A stretch of DNA of 64,000 bases. Origin: Mantis religiosa. Its lineage: Eukaryota > Arthropoda > Insecta > Mantodea > Mantidae. A program made the translations under genes and the position numbers. The notes under the pieces are model-generated. The model did not search any database. It worked only from the letters and a program-made list of their open reading frames with translations, and had not been told where the DNA came from. The stretch covers positions 1,210,501 through 1,274,500 of the forward strand of contig JAUKNK010000057.1 of the NCBI GenBank assembly GCA_030765055.1, given 5' to 3'. Positions 20,046 through 31,471 of this stretch are shown here, in pieces. Every line of letters starts with the position of its first letter. The stretch's first letter is position 1.

Positions 20046-21095
20046 AAAAACAGGGAATTCATAAACTAGTGTTACAGTATTTAAAAATATACATAATTTG
20101 CACAAATGTTTTTTCTAATTTTGGTTTTGGCAGCTGCATCATTGTAAAAGTTTGGAAAATTTAATTTGGTTACCCTTACGTCGAGCATCAAGCGGACCTG
20201 CATGCTGTATGAGTGTGCGAGAGAGAGAGATAGAGTGAGAGATATAAAATGAGTGGGGTAACAATATCGCAACTCTGAGTGTGATACAGCATCTGATTAG
20301 CTCAACCTCAGAACTCTTCCCATTTGTAACACACAATAGGTAACTGTTCCATTGGATCCTTGCTTACCACTATTCTCAACAGCTTCACGGTAACAATGAT
20401 AGAAAATTGGTAGTTTATTATCATTATTACCATAATCAGTATGATTATTACTAAACTTTCAAATTAAAAGCAATTGTGGCAATGGTTTCAGAACGGTAAA
20501 ATTCTTTCGTTGTTAAAACGCTTCTCTGTATTCAGTTATTGAGATTACTGTGCAGTATTCCTGTTTACAGTATTGCTAGTTTATAATAAGGAATGGAAAG
20601 TCTGTAGGAAAGATTTCTCTGTATTCGTATATTTCAGAGCAACAACTTGTCTCCATCACGTTATACCATATCAACATAACTGTATGCCATTAAAGTGCAC
20701 CTTTTCCCAGTATGTTTATTTAATGTCACTGCAATTTATGTTCTTATTTTGTCATTCAAAACCCCGCATGTCATATATTCTACATGTATCATGGTTTACT
20801 TTCTTCATGGCGTCATTTGTTGCTTGTGTTACAGGTTTCTCAACTGCTAAAGGTTACCGCATACACAGTTACTCAGGTAATATTAATATCTTTTAAATGC
20901 ATATTATTTTAACTTTGATGGTAACAGTATCTTGTCTTATGTAATTACGGACTGATATATGTTACAAATTTTCCCATTTCAAGTGCCAACAAAGCATTGT
21001 GTTTAGCTGAGTGCTTGAGTAAATAAAGTAAATGACTTAGTCTTTCAGAACATAGTGATCCACAGTAAATCACTGGGAACTGAAATTTGTATATT
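20046..21095. other. Unassigned region
   Basis: About 1.05 kb of AT-rich DNA with a short GA-rich run at 20,216-20,245. A 107-aa plus-strand frame (20,573-20,896) has no recognisable domain. I see no RNA gene or repeat. Confidence 0.35.
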
Positions 21096-23715
21096 TAATC
21101 CATTGCTGATTTGAATGTAAAAGAGTTTATTTTGTTGCATGTCTCTTGTGTTTTTATAAGATATATTGTTGTAAATATAGCACTTGGTATTGTTGTAGAT
21201 CTTAAATCTAGGTGCAATTTCAAACCCAAAATTGTTGCCTGTTTGAGTTACGTCGTATAGCTTTATGAAATGTTATTGATCTGATTGAAGGTTGTTTTTG
21301 ATTGGATGTGTAGGTGCTTGAATGTTTCAGTTGTGTGGATAGTAGCACCTTCTCTATCGAGGCATTGCACAAATCTAACATTCAACTTAAATCCATGCAG
21401 ATGGTAGAGCCATAGGTGACTCGGAAAATCGGTTAACCTAAATTTGCAGAATCTTTATTACTGTCATATCATCAATGTGACAAGTTTAAAATAGGCTGAT
21501 GATAGTGTACGAAATCGTCATAGGGACAATATTAAGTGGCTGATAAAAAACAAAAGAAAGGTGCCACTGCTTACTGCTTCACTTACTAGTTAATTAAAAT
21601 TAGACTCACCTTACTGCTTATAAATCAAGTAAATTTTTCTGTTTTTCATCTTTATGAAAGCAACTATAATGTCTTCGTAGAAGGGTTGAGTTTTCATCAG
21701 TACAGTGAGTATGTCCTTGTAAATGTAAGTTGTAGCCAACGATGTTAATCTGCTATTGTCTAAGCTGTTTCGGAGATATGATTTTATTCTCTTTAGGCAT
21801 GAAAGATTTCGTTCTGCAGAACAACTAGTGGATGGTATTCTAAGATCGAGGCTAAACAGTTTGTATGCATCACTAAATGTGTTATCTTTATTATTATCTG
21901 TTAAAGACTTCAGCGATGCTTGAAGATTAACACATTTATCATCATTTATGCTTATCATTTATTAGGCTTATCTTTACACCTTATCTTGGTAAATTAATTT
22001 ATGTTCCTTCCGTAGTCTTTCCAAAAACTGTTTTGGGTATCAGAACTTCATATTATTCAAGCTTTGAAACAGAATAGTTTGGAGTACTGTTGAAATTTTG
22101 AACTGTCAGCAAGCTTTAGAAATTTTAGATTTTCCATGTCTACAAATCGTTCATTAATTTTGTTCCTTATGTAATGCAGTATTTCATAAAATAGGGACTT
22201 CAAGTTTTGTTTGTACTGATCTAACGACAGATTTCACATTTCAGATGGGGCTTTTCTTTAAATGAAAATGGTTCAATAAATTGATTAAAAGATTCATTAT
22301 TTCTCTCTCTGTTTAAAGCAACTATTGTATTGTGAATGATGTTTGCAGACAATCCTTTATCTAATGATGTCTTCTGCAATACACGGAATAAAATATCAGT
22401 CATATCAGGAACGTCTTTAAAAACTAGAGACAGCAACGCAAATTCATAGCTACTAAACTTATTTATGAATTGCTCAGCCTTACGAATACTTGTTGAATTG
22501 TCAGTTTTCATTATATGTTCAAATACCCAGATCATTCCGTCCCATTCTTCTACTAATACCTTTAAGGTCTAGATACCAAGGACCACCTAGTGTCTGATCC
22601 TGTAGGTATACACCTTCCAATCTCGGTACCAGCAACATAAGACCATTGGCTAGAATAGGTGAAGAAACCTGGTATTCCACTCATGTTTTAAAAAGAATAC
22701 GACACCTCTGCATTCTATTACAGCTTAGTTGTAAAACTAGTTTAAGTCTATGTGCAAAATGGTGAACAAAAGATAGCTCGGGGTGCTATGTCTTTCGCCT
22801 TCTTTTGGTGACCATTTAAATGCCCAGTATAATAGTGGCTGCATCATAGCACTGTCTCAAAAGTTTAGATTATAATGAAGCTCTGATAATTAATCATCAA
22901 GTACATGAAAAAATATGTCCGAAGTACGACCTTCACTAACATCACAGAAGCCCAGAAATCTTTCAACTACATTTCCACATGAATTGACATATTGCAAAAT
23001 TAAAGAGCATTGTGTTTTTTGTGATATGGCAGTAGTATCTTCTACTTGCACTGAGAAAAATTGTGCGTCTTTAATTTCGTCATTAAAAGAGCTCCTTATG
23101 TAATCGGAGATGCACTTTGCCATTTCATTTGTATTGTTTTTTAATGCTCTGCAAAAATATTTATTATGCTGGAGTAGTGGTTTTGGAATTCGATGGGGCT
23201 TACCTCTGTATATGAATCTAAAATTTCCTTAAAGTTATCTTTATTTAGAGTCCTCACTTTCAGTATATCCACTAAATGCCATTTCTGGTCTACTTAAAAA
23301 TAAAGCAGCCTTAATGGGATATTGCATGAGCTTAACATTCTCATAGTATTTTACAGTATATAGACATGAGCTCTCCTTAAATGTTCTAAAGGTGCTTCAT
23401 GCTTTCCGAACGCGCGGGTAATATTGTTTAAATCCACAATGTCATTGTTGTTGTACATGCCCTTTGAAATGCTGATAAGCAAACAGGGTCAGTAATACAG
23501 TTTTTGATAAGAACTACTTCCGCACAGTCATTTATGGTCCTCATACAATAAGTCTTAAATTTGCTGGAGTAGTTTGAAGATACTCAGCCCCAATGTTTTT
23601 CTAAAGATGCCACTTTTCTTGGTCTACCAACATTTACCACGCTATGTTTGTGATCATTTTTCCATAAAGAAAAGGATGTTTGAAGAATGTAGCACAACAA
23701 GTTGATTGTTGGATT
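21096..23715 (-). pseudogene. hAT transposase remnant, copy 2 (ZMYM1/DUF4371 type)
   Basis: A longer minus-strand hAT with scattered stops. From N to C it shows FFSVQVEDTTAISQKTQC (23,060-23,010), the DUF4371 region with a catalytic acidic position, then YVNSCGNVVERFLGF, then CYDAATI (the block with a catalytic D) and FVHHFAHRLKLVL around 22,750-22,850. A middle segment follows (22,535-22,221), and then the C-terminal dimerisation region RIPSTSCSAERNLSCLKRIK (21,840-21,780), with S-A-E-R intact. The order and motifs are those of the hAT group domesticated in animals as ZMYM/ZNF862-like proteins, but this copy is a decayed transposon. Its 3' part aligns with copy 1 at 11,945-13,010. Confidence 0.75.
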
Positions 23716-23854
23716 CATTGTGACTCACTTAAATAAGAATATTTATGTGTTTCAAATGGGAAGAGTTCTGGAGTTTAGCTAATCAGATGCCGTATCTCAC
23801 TCAGCATTGCCAGCTTGTTACCCAATTTCATTTATATTTCCCTCTCTCTCACAG

Positions 23855-23991
23855 GCCGCGCCATGGCTCAGTGGTTAGACCGCTTGGCTCTCACCAAGGT
23901 GGCCCGGTTTCAATCCCAGGCAACCGTAAAGTGAGATTTGTGGTGGACAACACAGCGCTGGGCTGGGTTGGGTTTTCCCCTGCCATCTCAG
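23855..23991 (+). mobile_element. tRNA-derived SINE, family B, truncated copy
   Basis: tRNA-like head with A box TGGCTCAGTGGTTAGA and B-box-like GGTTTCAATCC, then the family B body (AAAGTGAGATTTGTG, GGCTGGGTTGGGTTTTCCCC). It matches the first half of 28,134-28,372 and stops at GCCATCTCA, directly against DDE-transposase sequence. Confidence 0.75.
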
Positions 23992-24060
23992 TTGATCCTG
24001 CTGATACACTTTTTCTGTGTTTTTAAACGGAAGTACTATTTGCAATAACTCATTAAGGTT
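23992..24060 (-). pseudogene. Small DDE transposase fragment
   Basis: The minus strand encodes NELLQIVLPFKNTEKVYQQ, closely matching NELLQRVLPFEHTEKAYQL in the DDE remnant at 18,780-20,045. Only about 22 codons remain. The family B SINE cuts it off on the downstream side. Confidence 0.55.
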
Positions 24061-25524
24061 TATTGTTACTGTTCTATACATACATTCTCTGTTAAGCTAC
24101 CTTGCATCTCGGTGTGAATACAGCAAGGGGAATGTACGCAATCTTCACAGACTGGCAAATAGCTTACAACTGTTCCAAAAAGTATATTACTCTTCTACAG
24201 TAAAATGGAACATTGGCTTTCTGTAACTGGATCTTCTTTTCGAGAACCAAGAAATTTTTTTTGAGATACATTATTGTGACTGTTGTATCTAATTGTTAAC
24301 TCCATTTCGCACTTATACTTTATTTTAAGCTTAATAAACTTGATAGTTTATTGCTTCTTAGCAAATTTGAACTTTTTGAATGTGTTATTGACTATGTCAC
24401 TTAATTGCCGATGTCACTTTTCTGATATAGGTACAGTAGTATGATGTGCAAAGAGTACATCTGTTGGCTCCTTACTGAAATTAAATGTGAAACCATTTAT
24501 AGCTGTTGAAACATAACAATGGATCAAATATAAATACATGAGACAACTTTCATAATAACGCTAGATTTTAAATCATATCTAATTTATTGTGGTTTCCTGG
24601 AGGTTAAGAAATATTTATATTAGTTAATAGAGATCTCATTAAAACCATAAAGTTCTAACTATTGAGGAAGAGGTTGTCAAATACCATAGCTAAATCACAG
24701 AATGTTTGTAATGGCAGTTCTTTTTTATCGAAGGCTTTTACTAATTCTAAAGTTAGCATGCATGTATATCTAAAACCGAACTAGGATGATAGGAGAATAT
24801 TGTTTAGTCCCATGTATGCTTTAACCATTGTATACTTCACTATTTTAGAAAACACTGTCGGTAGTGAGATTAGCCTATTATTGGAAGTCAGCATAGAGGT
24901 TCAGTAGTTCTTTTTTGTTATTAAAATTGCTGACAAATAAACATGAATTATATACGGCTAAGAGTCTTTATGCTCTGGTAAGATAAACGGTGACACACCT
25001 AAAACTTGCACCGCAAATATTTCCAAAATAGAAACTGCTATTGGTGTGCATTTTTTGGAGCATTATTTGGTAGTTAGGGGCTCATGGTTTTAGCCTATAA
25101 ATAGATTTTAATAACATTAAAAGGTGAATTTTTAGAGCAAACATACAGTTTTCGTAATTGCATAAAGTGAAAAGTATGTAAATTAAAATGTTAATGATGA
25201 TTTCTGCAGTATTATAGTCCAATAATTCATGAGATACCTATTTTCAATCTTTTACTCACAGACAACTATATGTTCCATTCAACCAGCTTAGTCGCTAGAT
25301 ATGAGTTTGTTATTGCTTGTTTGCGGTGCATTTGTACATTGTAAGATTCTAGTTGGTGATATTTATATAGATGTATATAGTCATATTTCTCATAATGGAT
25401 CAAATTTCTGGGAAATATATTTATTTACATTGAAATATTGAAGGTTGTCTCTTGGTTTCAACAACAGTTGATTGTAAAACTTTACATATTTTATGGTATA
25501 CATAAAGTGTTTCTTTGTTTACAG
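24061..25524. other. AT-rich upstream region of the zinc-finger gene
   Basis: About 1.46 kb with no ORF of note, no repeat I recognise and no clear promoter. The gene's 5' exon(s) could lie here or left of it, because the first visible exon is preceded by a splice acceptor. Confidence 0.4.
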
Positions 25525-26530
25525 ACTTGTTATCGAAATGAAGACAAGGAGTAAATCTGCACTTGTGGTCAAAGATTGCGACAACACAGTCAAAACAGAA
25601 ATTGACCCAGAGTCTCCAATTTCCAAAAATCTTTTACGAGAGATTAAGACTGAAACTGTTCCATGTAGCAGTAACAGTGAGATAGATAGCAAACCAGAAA
25701 TTAGCTCACAGAATGACAAAGAATGTTTTACCAAAGATCTGCTACTAGAGATTAAGACTGAAACTGTTCCAGGCAGCAGTAACAGTGAGATAGAGAGCAA
25801 ACCAGAAATTAGCTCACAGAATGACAAAGAATGTTTTACCAAAGATCTGCTACTAGAGATTAAGACTGAAACTGTTCCATGTAGCAGTAACAGTGAGATA
25901 GATAGCAAACCAGAAATTAGCTCACAGAATAACAAAGTATGTTTCACCAAAGATCTGCTCCTAGAGATTAAGACTGAAACTGTTCCATGTAGCAGTAACA
26001 GTGAGATAGAGAGCAAACCAGAAATTAGCTCACAGAATAACAAAGAATGTTTTACCAAAGATCTGCTACTAGAGATTAAGACTGAAACTGTTCCATGTAG
26101 CAGTAACAGTGAGATAGAGAGCAAACCAGAAATTAGCTCACAGAATAACAAAGTATGTTTCACCAAAGATCTGCTCCTAGAGATTAAGACTGAAACTGTT
26201 CCATGTAGCAGTAACAGTGAGATAGATAGCAAACCAGAAATTAGCTCACAGAATGAAAAAGAATGCTTTACCAGAGATCTTCTACTAGAGATTAAGACTG
26301 AAACTGTTCCAGGCAGCAACAGCTGGAAAAGACATAGAAAAAAACAAAGCCGGAAAAAGACTCTGCGTACAGAGTTTGGTTCACAGGACAAGAGAGGAGC
26401 TGTTGCAAAGGAAACTCTCATGAAGGATGACAAATATAACAACATTGAAGCAATGGAATACCAAATAGACATCAAGGAAGAACCCTTGTCTCCAGAACCT
26501 GAAAATGCAAGTGTGGCTGATAACATAAAG
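25525..26530 (+). CDS. C2H2 zinc-finger gene, exon with SUMO-motif repeats
   Basis: First recognisable exon of a host zinc-finger gene. It begins after an acceptor (TTCTTTGTTTACAG) and ends at a consensus donor, AAG/GTAAGA. I take ATG 25,538 as the start (MKTRSKSALVV). The frame is open upstream, so an earlier exon could add residues. It gives 331 residues. Residues 35-250 are six copies of a 36-aa unit plus a partial seventh. Each unit starts E-I-K-T-E, and I-K-T-E fits the SUMO-acceptor consensus. Further sites are VKTE at 18-21 and IKEEPLSP at 312-319, the latter with the phosphorylation-dependent form. A basic stretch, KRHRKKQSRKK at 264-274, looks like a nuclear localisation signal. Function is inferred: a nuclear DNA-binding regulator, probably a repressor if sumoylated. 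Confidence 0.8.
25640..26312 (+). repeat. 108-bp coding tandem repeat (36-aa units)
   Basis: Units start at 25,640, 25,748, 25,856, 25,964, 26,072 and 26,180, with a partial one at 26,288. There are no indels between units, so the frame is kept. Units 3 and 5 share the same variants (a Val instead of Glu in NNKVCF and the codon change CTACTA to CTCCTA). This indicates that a two-unit block was duplicated. Units differ by only a few bases, so expansion is recent or homogenised. Confidence 0.95.
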
Positions 26531-27449
26531 GTAAGATTTGTAGATATGTACTACAATAACATTTTTATTTAATAAACACATTTAATACAAAAAGTTTTTA
26601 ACAGGAAAACTGAGTGACAGCATGTGTTGGAGAATTAGAAATACTGCATAGATTCACCCGTCCATGTTAAGGCAACCTTCAGCATCTCATGTTTTGCATT
26701 GTTACAGTGTATTCCTGTTATCTCTTTATCATATAACTTGGCAACAGTACATTCTGTGACGTGTTCAAGGCATTTTATGTACACGTATGTAAAAAGTGGA
26801 CTCAGGCATTTCTATACTTCAATTTTCTGCATTTTAAATACAACACAGTGTCTATGACTTGTAGCCTGATAGTCACTTGTTTAGTGTAGTTTATTGTCAA
26901 TCATACAATATACACAGTTGGTGTTATTGAAGATCACGTCAGAAGCAAGTATAATGGATAAGATACAAATAATTACAATGATTCAATTAGTGGTACTAGA
27001 CACATCAATATTAATAATTGGTAATTAGTAATTATGATGAAATAAGAATGAGAATTTAAAAAACCAGGTGTAAGTTATACAGTACATATTAATGAATACA
27101 AATAATTGTTGTGAATCACTGATAACAAAACAACCGGTTAACAAAGAAGGAAAGTACAAAAGTAGGATACTTCTAAATTTATGCAAGTTATAGCAAAAGT
27201 GACACTTTAAATGTGTAGCATAACTAACACATAAATCTTTGTTAATGTGTTTAAGACTGATTAGTACTCTTGTTTAAAAATTCCTGTGAATTGTAAAAGC
27301 ATTGTTGTAGTAGATATTTCTTGAGTCCTTTCTTAAACAATTTCATATCAGATAATCCCTTTAGATCTGTTGGTAGTACATTAAAATATTAAGATCCTGC
27401 ATTAATTTTATATTTGTTATATATATACACTTTAATTATTCTGTTACAG
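26531..27449 (+). other. Intron 1 of the zinc-finger gene
   Basis: 919 bases, GT...AG, AT-rich. No gene or mobile element was recognised in it. Confidence 0.7.
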
Positions 27450-27481
27450 GAACGGGACTTTCCTGCAGTAACATCCTCAAG
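27450..27481 (+). CDS. C2H2 zinc-finger gene, 32-bp micro-exon
   Basis: Bounded by TTCTGTTACAG and AAG/GTAAGA. It is too short to be found as an ORF, but the phases fit exactly. The previous exon ends on a codon boundary. These 32 bases give ten codons (ERDFPAVTSS) plus two bases, and the finger exon supplies the one base needed to complete AG/A (Arg). The encoded segment links the acidic N-terminal repeats to the finger exon. No transcript evidence is available here. Confidence 0.75.
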
Positions 27482-27894
27482 GTAAGACCTCACTGTTTAA
27501 TCACAAGTGTTCTGCATTTTCTGTTGTGTTTACTGTTGTTCTTATATAACTGACATTTATGTGTTACTGCATGTCTTGTTAAGCTCTTGAACTGATACAA
27601 ATGGATGTACGATAGACCTTACTCAAAGCAGGATCATACGGGAACAAAACAAATTTGGAAATCGCACAAGTTACCAGATTAAACAAAATGCAATAGATTA
27701 TGTATATTTTATCCATTATCATGCATCATAAATATGTAGCATGTTTCAAATTCTACCAAAGAACTTTAAAAGATCATAGAAAGACATTAAGAGAACTGTT
27801 ACAGATAGGACACTCAATAAGCCAAAGTAAATTTGGTCCAGTGTGCCATTTGTACCATCTCAGTGGTATATGTATGTATCTGTTACACTCCAGT

Positions 27895-27965
27895 AAGTGT
27901 ACATGTGTGGCTCAGTGGTAATATAGGAAGCTATTAAGACAATGATTACAAATTGTACGTTTGAG
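27895..27965 (+). repeat. Possible degenerate tRNA-like SINE head
   Basis: TGTGGCTCAGTGGT is a good A box, and GTTTGAGCC about 50 bases later is B-box-like. The sequence between does not match SINE family B, and no body follows. Weak. Confidence 0.25.
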
Positions 27966-28133
27966 CCTTCTCGAATATTTCTCTTATTTCCTTAAAATTT
28001 ATTTTCATTTTCCAGACTGTTGATTTGGAATACTGCACTCTCCATTTGTTAGTAACACTTTTGTTTAATGTGATCAAGCAAATCAAAAGAGACAAATAAA
28101 TTTGGAAAAAGAATGTATAGCTTAAGATACATG

Positions 28134-28372
28134 GCCACGCCTTGGCTCAGTGGTTAGACCGCTTCGCTCTCACCAAGGCGCCCGGGTTTGATCCCAGGCA
28201 ACCGCAAAGTGAGATTTGTGCTGGACAACAAGGCGCTGGGGCGGGTTTTCTCCAGGATCTCTGGTTTCCCCCGCCATCTCATTCCACCGGTGCTCCATTT
28301 TCATCTCATGTATCATCAATGTCATCGCCTGCGGTGCCGCATGCAGTAAAAGCGGGTGTTAAACACTACACA
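28134..28372 (+). mobile_element. tRNA-derived SINE, family B, full copy
   Basis: 239 bp with a perfect 12-bp target-site duplication, TTAAGATACATG at 28,122-28,133 and 28,373-28,384. The head carries A box TGGCTCAGTGGTTAGA and B box GGTTTGATCCC. The body includes AAAGTGAGATTTGTGCTGGA and ends GTGTTAAACACTACACA. The duplication and the second copy at 23,855 show that this is a mobile SINE rather than a tRNA gene. Confidence 0.9.
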
Positions 28373-28559
28373 TTAAGATACATGAAGTTTTAAAGCCATA
28401 CGTGGTATTTAACCAAAATAATTAATTGGAAATGACTGTTATAAGAATAGCATTAGCATGTCTTGGGACTAATATGGAATTGAGCTAAAAACTGAAAGTA
28501 TTATTTGAAATAGAATAGCAAGTCTGTAAGGAAAATAACAGTCAAGTTCCTGCTTGATC

Positions 28560-29685
28560 TTTATTTATCTACATCCAGCAACTGCAGAAAATGCTTCCAT
28601 TCTTGTTCTACCCATTTTCTTAGCGTTTCTGCTAATATTCCTGTGTATATTTTTCCTAATATAGATAACAGACTTATTTCTCTGTAGTTTTCTGGTTTAT
28701 TTGCACCTCCCTTCCTCTTATAAATAGGAACGATCACGCTTATTTTCCAACTTTCTGGTGTGTCATCACTTTCTTTAATCTTGTTTAGCATCCCTGTTAT
28801 TACTTCTAAACCCATTATTGTTTCCTCATACACTTTCCAAAGTTCCCCTGGTATACAATCATGTCTTATTACCTTCTCTTTTTTATAGATTTTAGTTGAT
28901 GTTATACCTGTTACTTTGTGAATTGCCTAACTAGATCTTCATTTGCTATTTCTATTATTTTAAATCTCTTATTTGTAATTTAAACTTTCTTTCCTCCCGT
29001 ATCAGTTCACTGAAATATCTCTGCCATTCATTTGCTTTAATCTCATTTTTGACCTCCTCTTTCCTGACTACACCTCTTACTACTTCCCATATTTTTTTCC
29101 ATCCTTTCCCTCTACAGCTTCTTTTAACTTTTTTTCCACCTTTTCCTGTCATTCTTTCTGCTTCGCTTCGAGTAAATTTTTATATCCCCATTTCCTAACC
29201 AACAGATTTTTCCTATCTGCCTCTTCCATTCTCCTTCATTTAATAAGATCCTTAAATACTTCTTTTTGTCCTCTGCTCTGCATTCCTCATCATACCACCC
29301 TTTATTTCCCTGAATCTTGTTCTGTCTTGTTTCCATTTCTTTCCGCGCACATTTTACTAGTAATTCCAGTCACTCTAATGTTTTTCCCACCTGATCTTCC
29401 GTAATGTTCAGCATTATATGGTTTTCTATAATTTGTCCTACTACCTAAATTTATGTCATGTATAAACCTACTCTCTGTTCCTAACATTTTTATTCTCTTT
29501 GTATTACCTCTCTTCCTTCTACCCTTTTTCCTACTTTATGTTGCAGATTTATTTCTATTATTATTGGTAAAGGTCCACTGCTTGTGCATAAGTTTGTAAT
29601 TTTGAAGTCAGTTATCTTAACCTTCAAATTATTTGACCATAATACGTAATCGCTTACACTTTGACCATTTGTATTTATAAACATA
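28560..29685 (-). pseudogene. Non-LTR element X, endonuclease end and RT start
   Basis: Minus strand, several frames. FINTNGQSVSDYVLWSNN near 29,680-29,630 and a degenerate SDHxPI block (TSSGPLPIIIEI) are the C-terminal part of an APE-type endonuclease. A linker with KNEIKANEWQRYFSELI follows. The start of RT (ESWKISVIVPIYKRKGGAN, then NYREISLLSILGKIY) reaches 28,560. RT beyond the fingers is absent. The missing N-terminal half of the endonuclease is at 35,994-36,600, because another element has inserted at 29,685/35,994. Confidence 0.8.
29681..29685. repeat. Target-site duplication of element Y (left)
   Basis: ACATA here and at 35,994-35,998 flank element Y. Across the duplication, the endonuclease frame of element X resumes in phase. 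Confidence 0.65.
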
Positions 29686-30969
29686 CATAGATAGATAATT
29701 TATTCATCTTGTAGATCATACATTATTCATGAGTACTATGATATAAGACACGTCAGATTGTGAATTTACAGTGCAATTAACTATACTTGTAAAGTAACAA
29801 GTCACATCCAATAAGGACAAGTCAGTGATTGTACAAAATAATGTTTTATAAAGATATCTAAAAAATGTTATAATATACACAATTAATTCAGAAATGTAAC
29901 AATATTATAAACTTTCCATAAATTCACTACCAGAATAAAAACAGTGGTTTAGCAAGTATGCCAAAACTGACTTTTTAAATGCTGAAAAATTGCAAGTGAT
30001 TTTATTGGATATAGGCAGTTTATTAAAAAAAGTTAGGTTTATTACACTGTTTTCATGATCTCTTGTGTTACTTCTATTCACATGAATATCCATTCTCTGT
30101 CTCGTATTATGATTATGAACTGTCTTTAAAGGTACAGTGGCCATTTCTTTCATTAAATTTGTCGTAAATTTTAAAATTTCAAAAAAGATAATACATGGGA
30201 GAGGCAAGCTTTTAAATATTTTAAATAATGGTCTGCAAGTAGATGTTGATTTAACTTCTCCAAGTATTCTTAGAATCCATTTTTGCATTATGAATAATGA
30301 TTTACAATGTGGTGAGTTACCCCACAATGTTATGCCATATATTAAAATGGAGTGAGTACACGCAAAATACATACTTCTGAGAGTTTTTGTGATTGTACAT
30401 GAGACTTATTCTAAGAAAACTGCAAATGAATTACCTGTGTCTTATCCAAGTTTACAATTAAATTATTATTGCTGAACCGTTTACAAATATTACTGAACAT
30501 TTTGCTCGATAACATTTATAGCTCTTCAAGTGCATTGCTTTCAATTAATATATATGTGTCGTCAGCATATTGAACTATTCTTTTAGCTGTAATATTTGAC
30601 TCTAAATCATTTACAAACAATAAGAAAAGAATAGGAGCCAAATAGAACCTTGTGGTACACCAAACTTAATATATTTTATGTCTGATCGGTATTCTTTAAT
30701 GCAATCTTTTTCTGTATGTGAAATTTCCAATATTTGCTGCCTCTCCCTTAGATATGATTTGGTTCATTCCAATGCATGCCCTCTAATACCCATATGTTCT
30801 AATTTTTGGAATAGTAAATTGTGGTTTAGTACATTGAATGCTTTAGTTAGGTCGAAAAATCCACCTAGTATTTTGAGTTTGCTATCCAAAGTATTTATAA
30901 CACTGTTTACAAAATCAAAAAGTGAAGTTTCTGTTGATTTTTGTTAACAAAACCCATGCTGAGTTTTAG
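29686..30969 (-). pseudogene. Non-LTR element Y, RT C-terminal half and 3' end
   Basis: Minus-strand RT of a jockey/CR1-like non-LTR element. A GVPQGS-type block lies near 30,655-30,640 and an intact QYADDTYIL box near 30,575-30,550. A thumb and C-terminal frame follows (30,372-29,905, 155 aa) with SILIYGITLWGNS and KSLFIMQKWILRILG. The element ends at 29,686 in a short TATC-type simple-repeat tail, as is common for elements that prime on target DNA. Its N-terminal part is at 35,134-35,993, on the other side of the Gypsy G3 insertion. Confidence 0.8.
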
Positions 30970-30973
30970 ATAT

Positions 30974-31471
30974 TGTTACTTTGGGGGTTCGTGAAATGAA
31001 AAGTCCAATTACACCACTCAAAAATGTTCTTTATTTCCACCGACTTACAGTTAAACACTTGCCAATTACACGGAATTGTGTAATGCACACAATTACGATT
31101 CACCAGTTCGTCCGTTACAATTTCACTGTACGGTCACAATTACAAAATTCTTCCGTTGCACATACACAGTCTTCTCGTCCTTACACTAGCACTGCACTCT
31201 TACGCTGATTGCCACGAACTCTGACTGACTGACTGTCTCTCTGAAACCCTTTTTATACGAATGTCACTGTTTTTCTAGACGTCTCTGGTTTCCCGCGAAT
31301 CACCCGAACGTTCCAGAGGACAGGAGAAGGGGAGAGAAACGTCAAAGGACAAGTGACATTTCCCCAAATCACCCCTCAGTTAGTGACAGATTAATGGGCG
31401 GGGGGGCGTGGCTCGGCTGCCTCGGACCCTTCCAGCTGTCCCCGGTCGTATCTTACGCTAGTAGGGTGACA
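30974..31471 (-). repeat. 3' LTR of Gypsy G3
   Basis: 498 bp. On the minus strand it runs from TGTCACC to AGTAACA. AATAAA (plus-strand TTTATT) at 31,030-31,035 lies about 215 bases downstream of the TATA box, as expected for the 3' processing signal. Confidence 0.9.
31030..31035 (-). terminator. Polyadenylation signal in the G3 3' LTR
   Basis: AATAAA on the minus strand. It is conserved in the solo LTRs at 15,693 and 59,403. Confidence 0.6.

Noticed and set aside
25519..26526. A 335-aa minus-strand frame with leucine/serine-rich repeats
   Set aside because: It is the complement of the zinc-finger gene's repeat exon, whose splice sites and composition support the plus strand.
28134..28210. 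A tRNA gene, from good A and B boxes
   Set aside because: The cloverleaf does not close into an acceptor stem, a SINE body follows, and a 12-bp target duplication flanks the whole unit.
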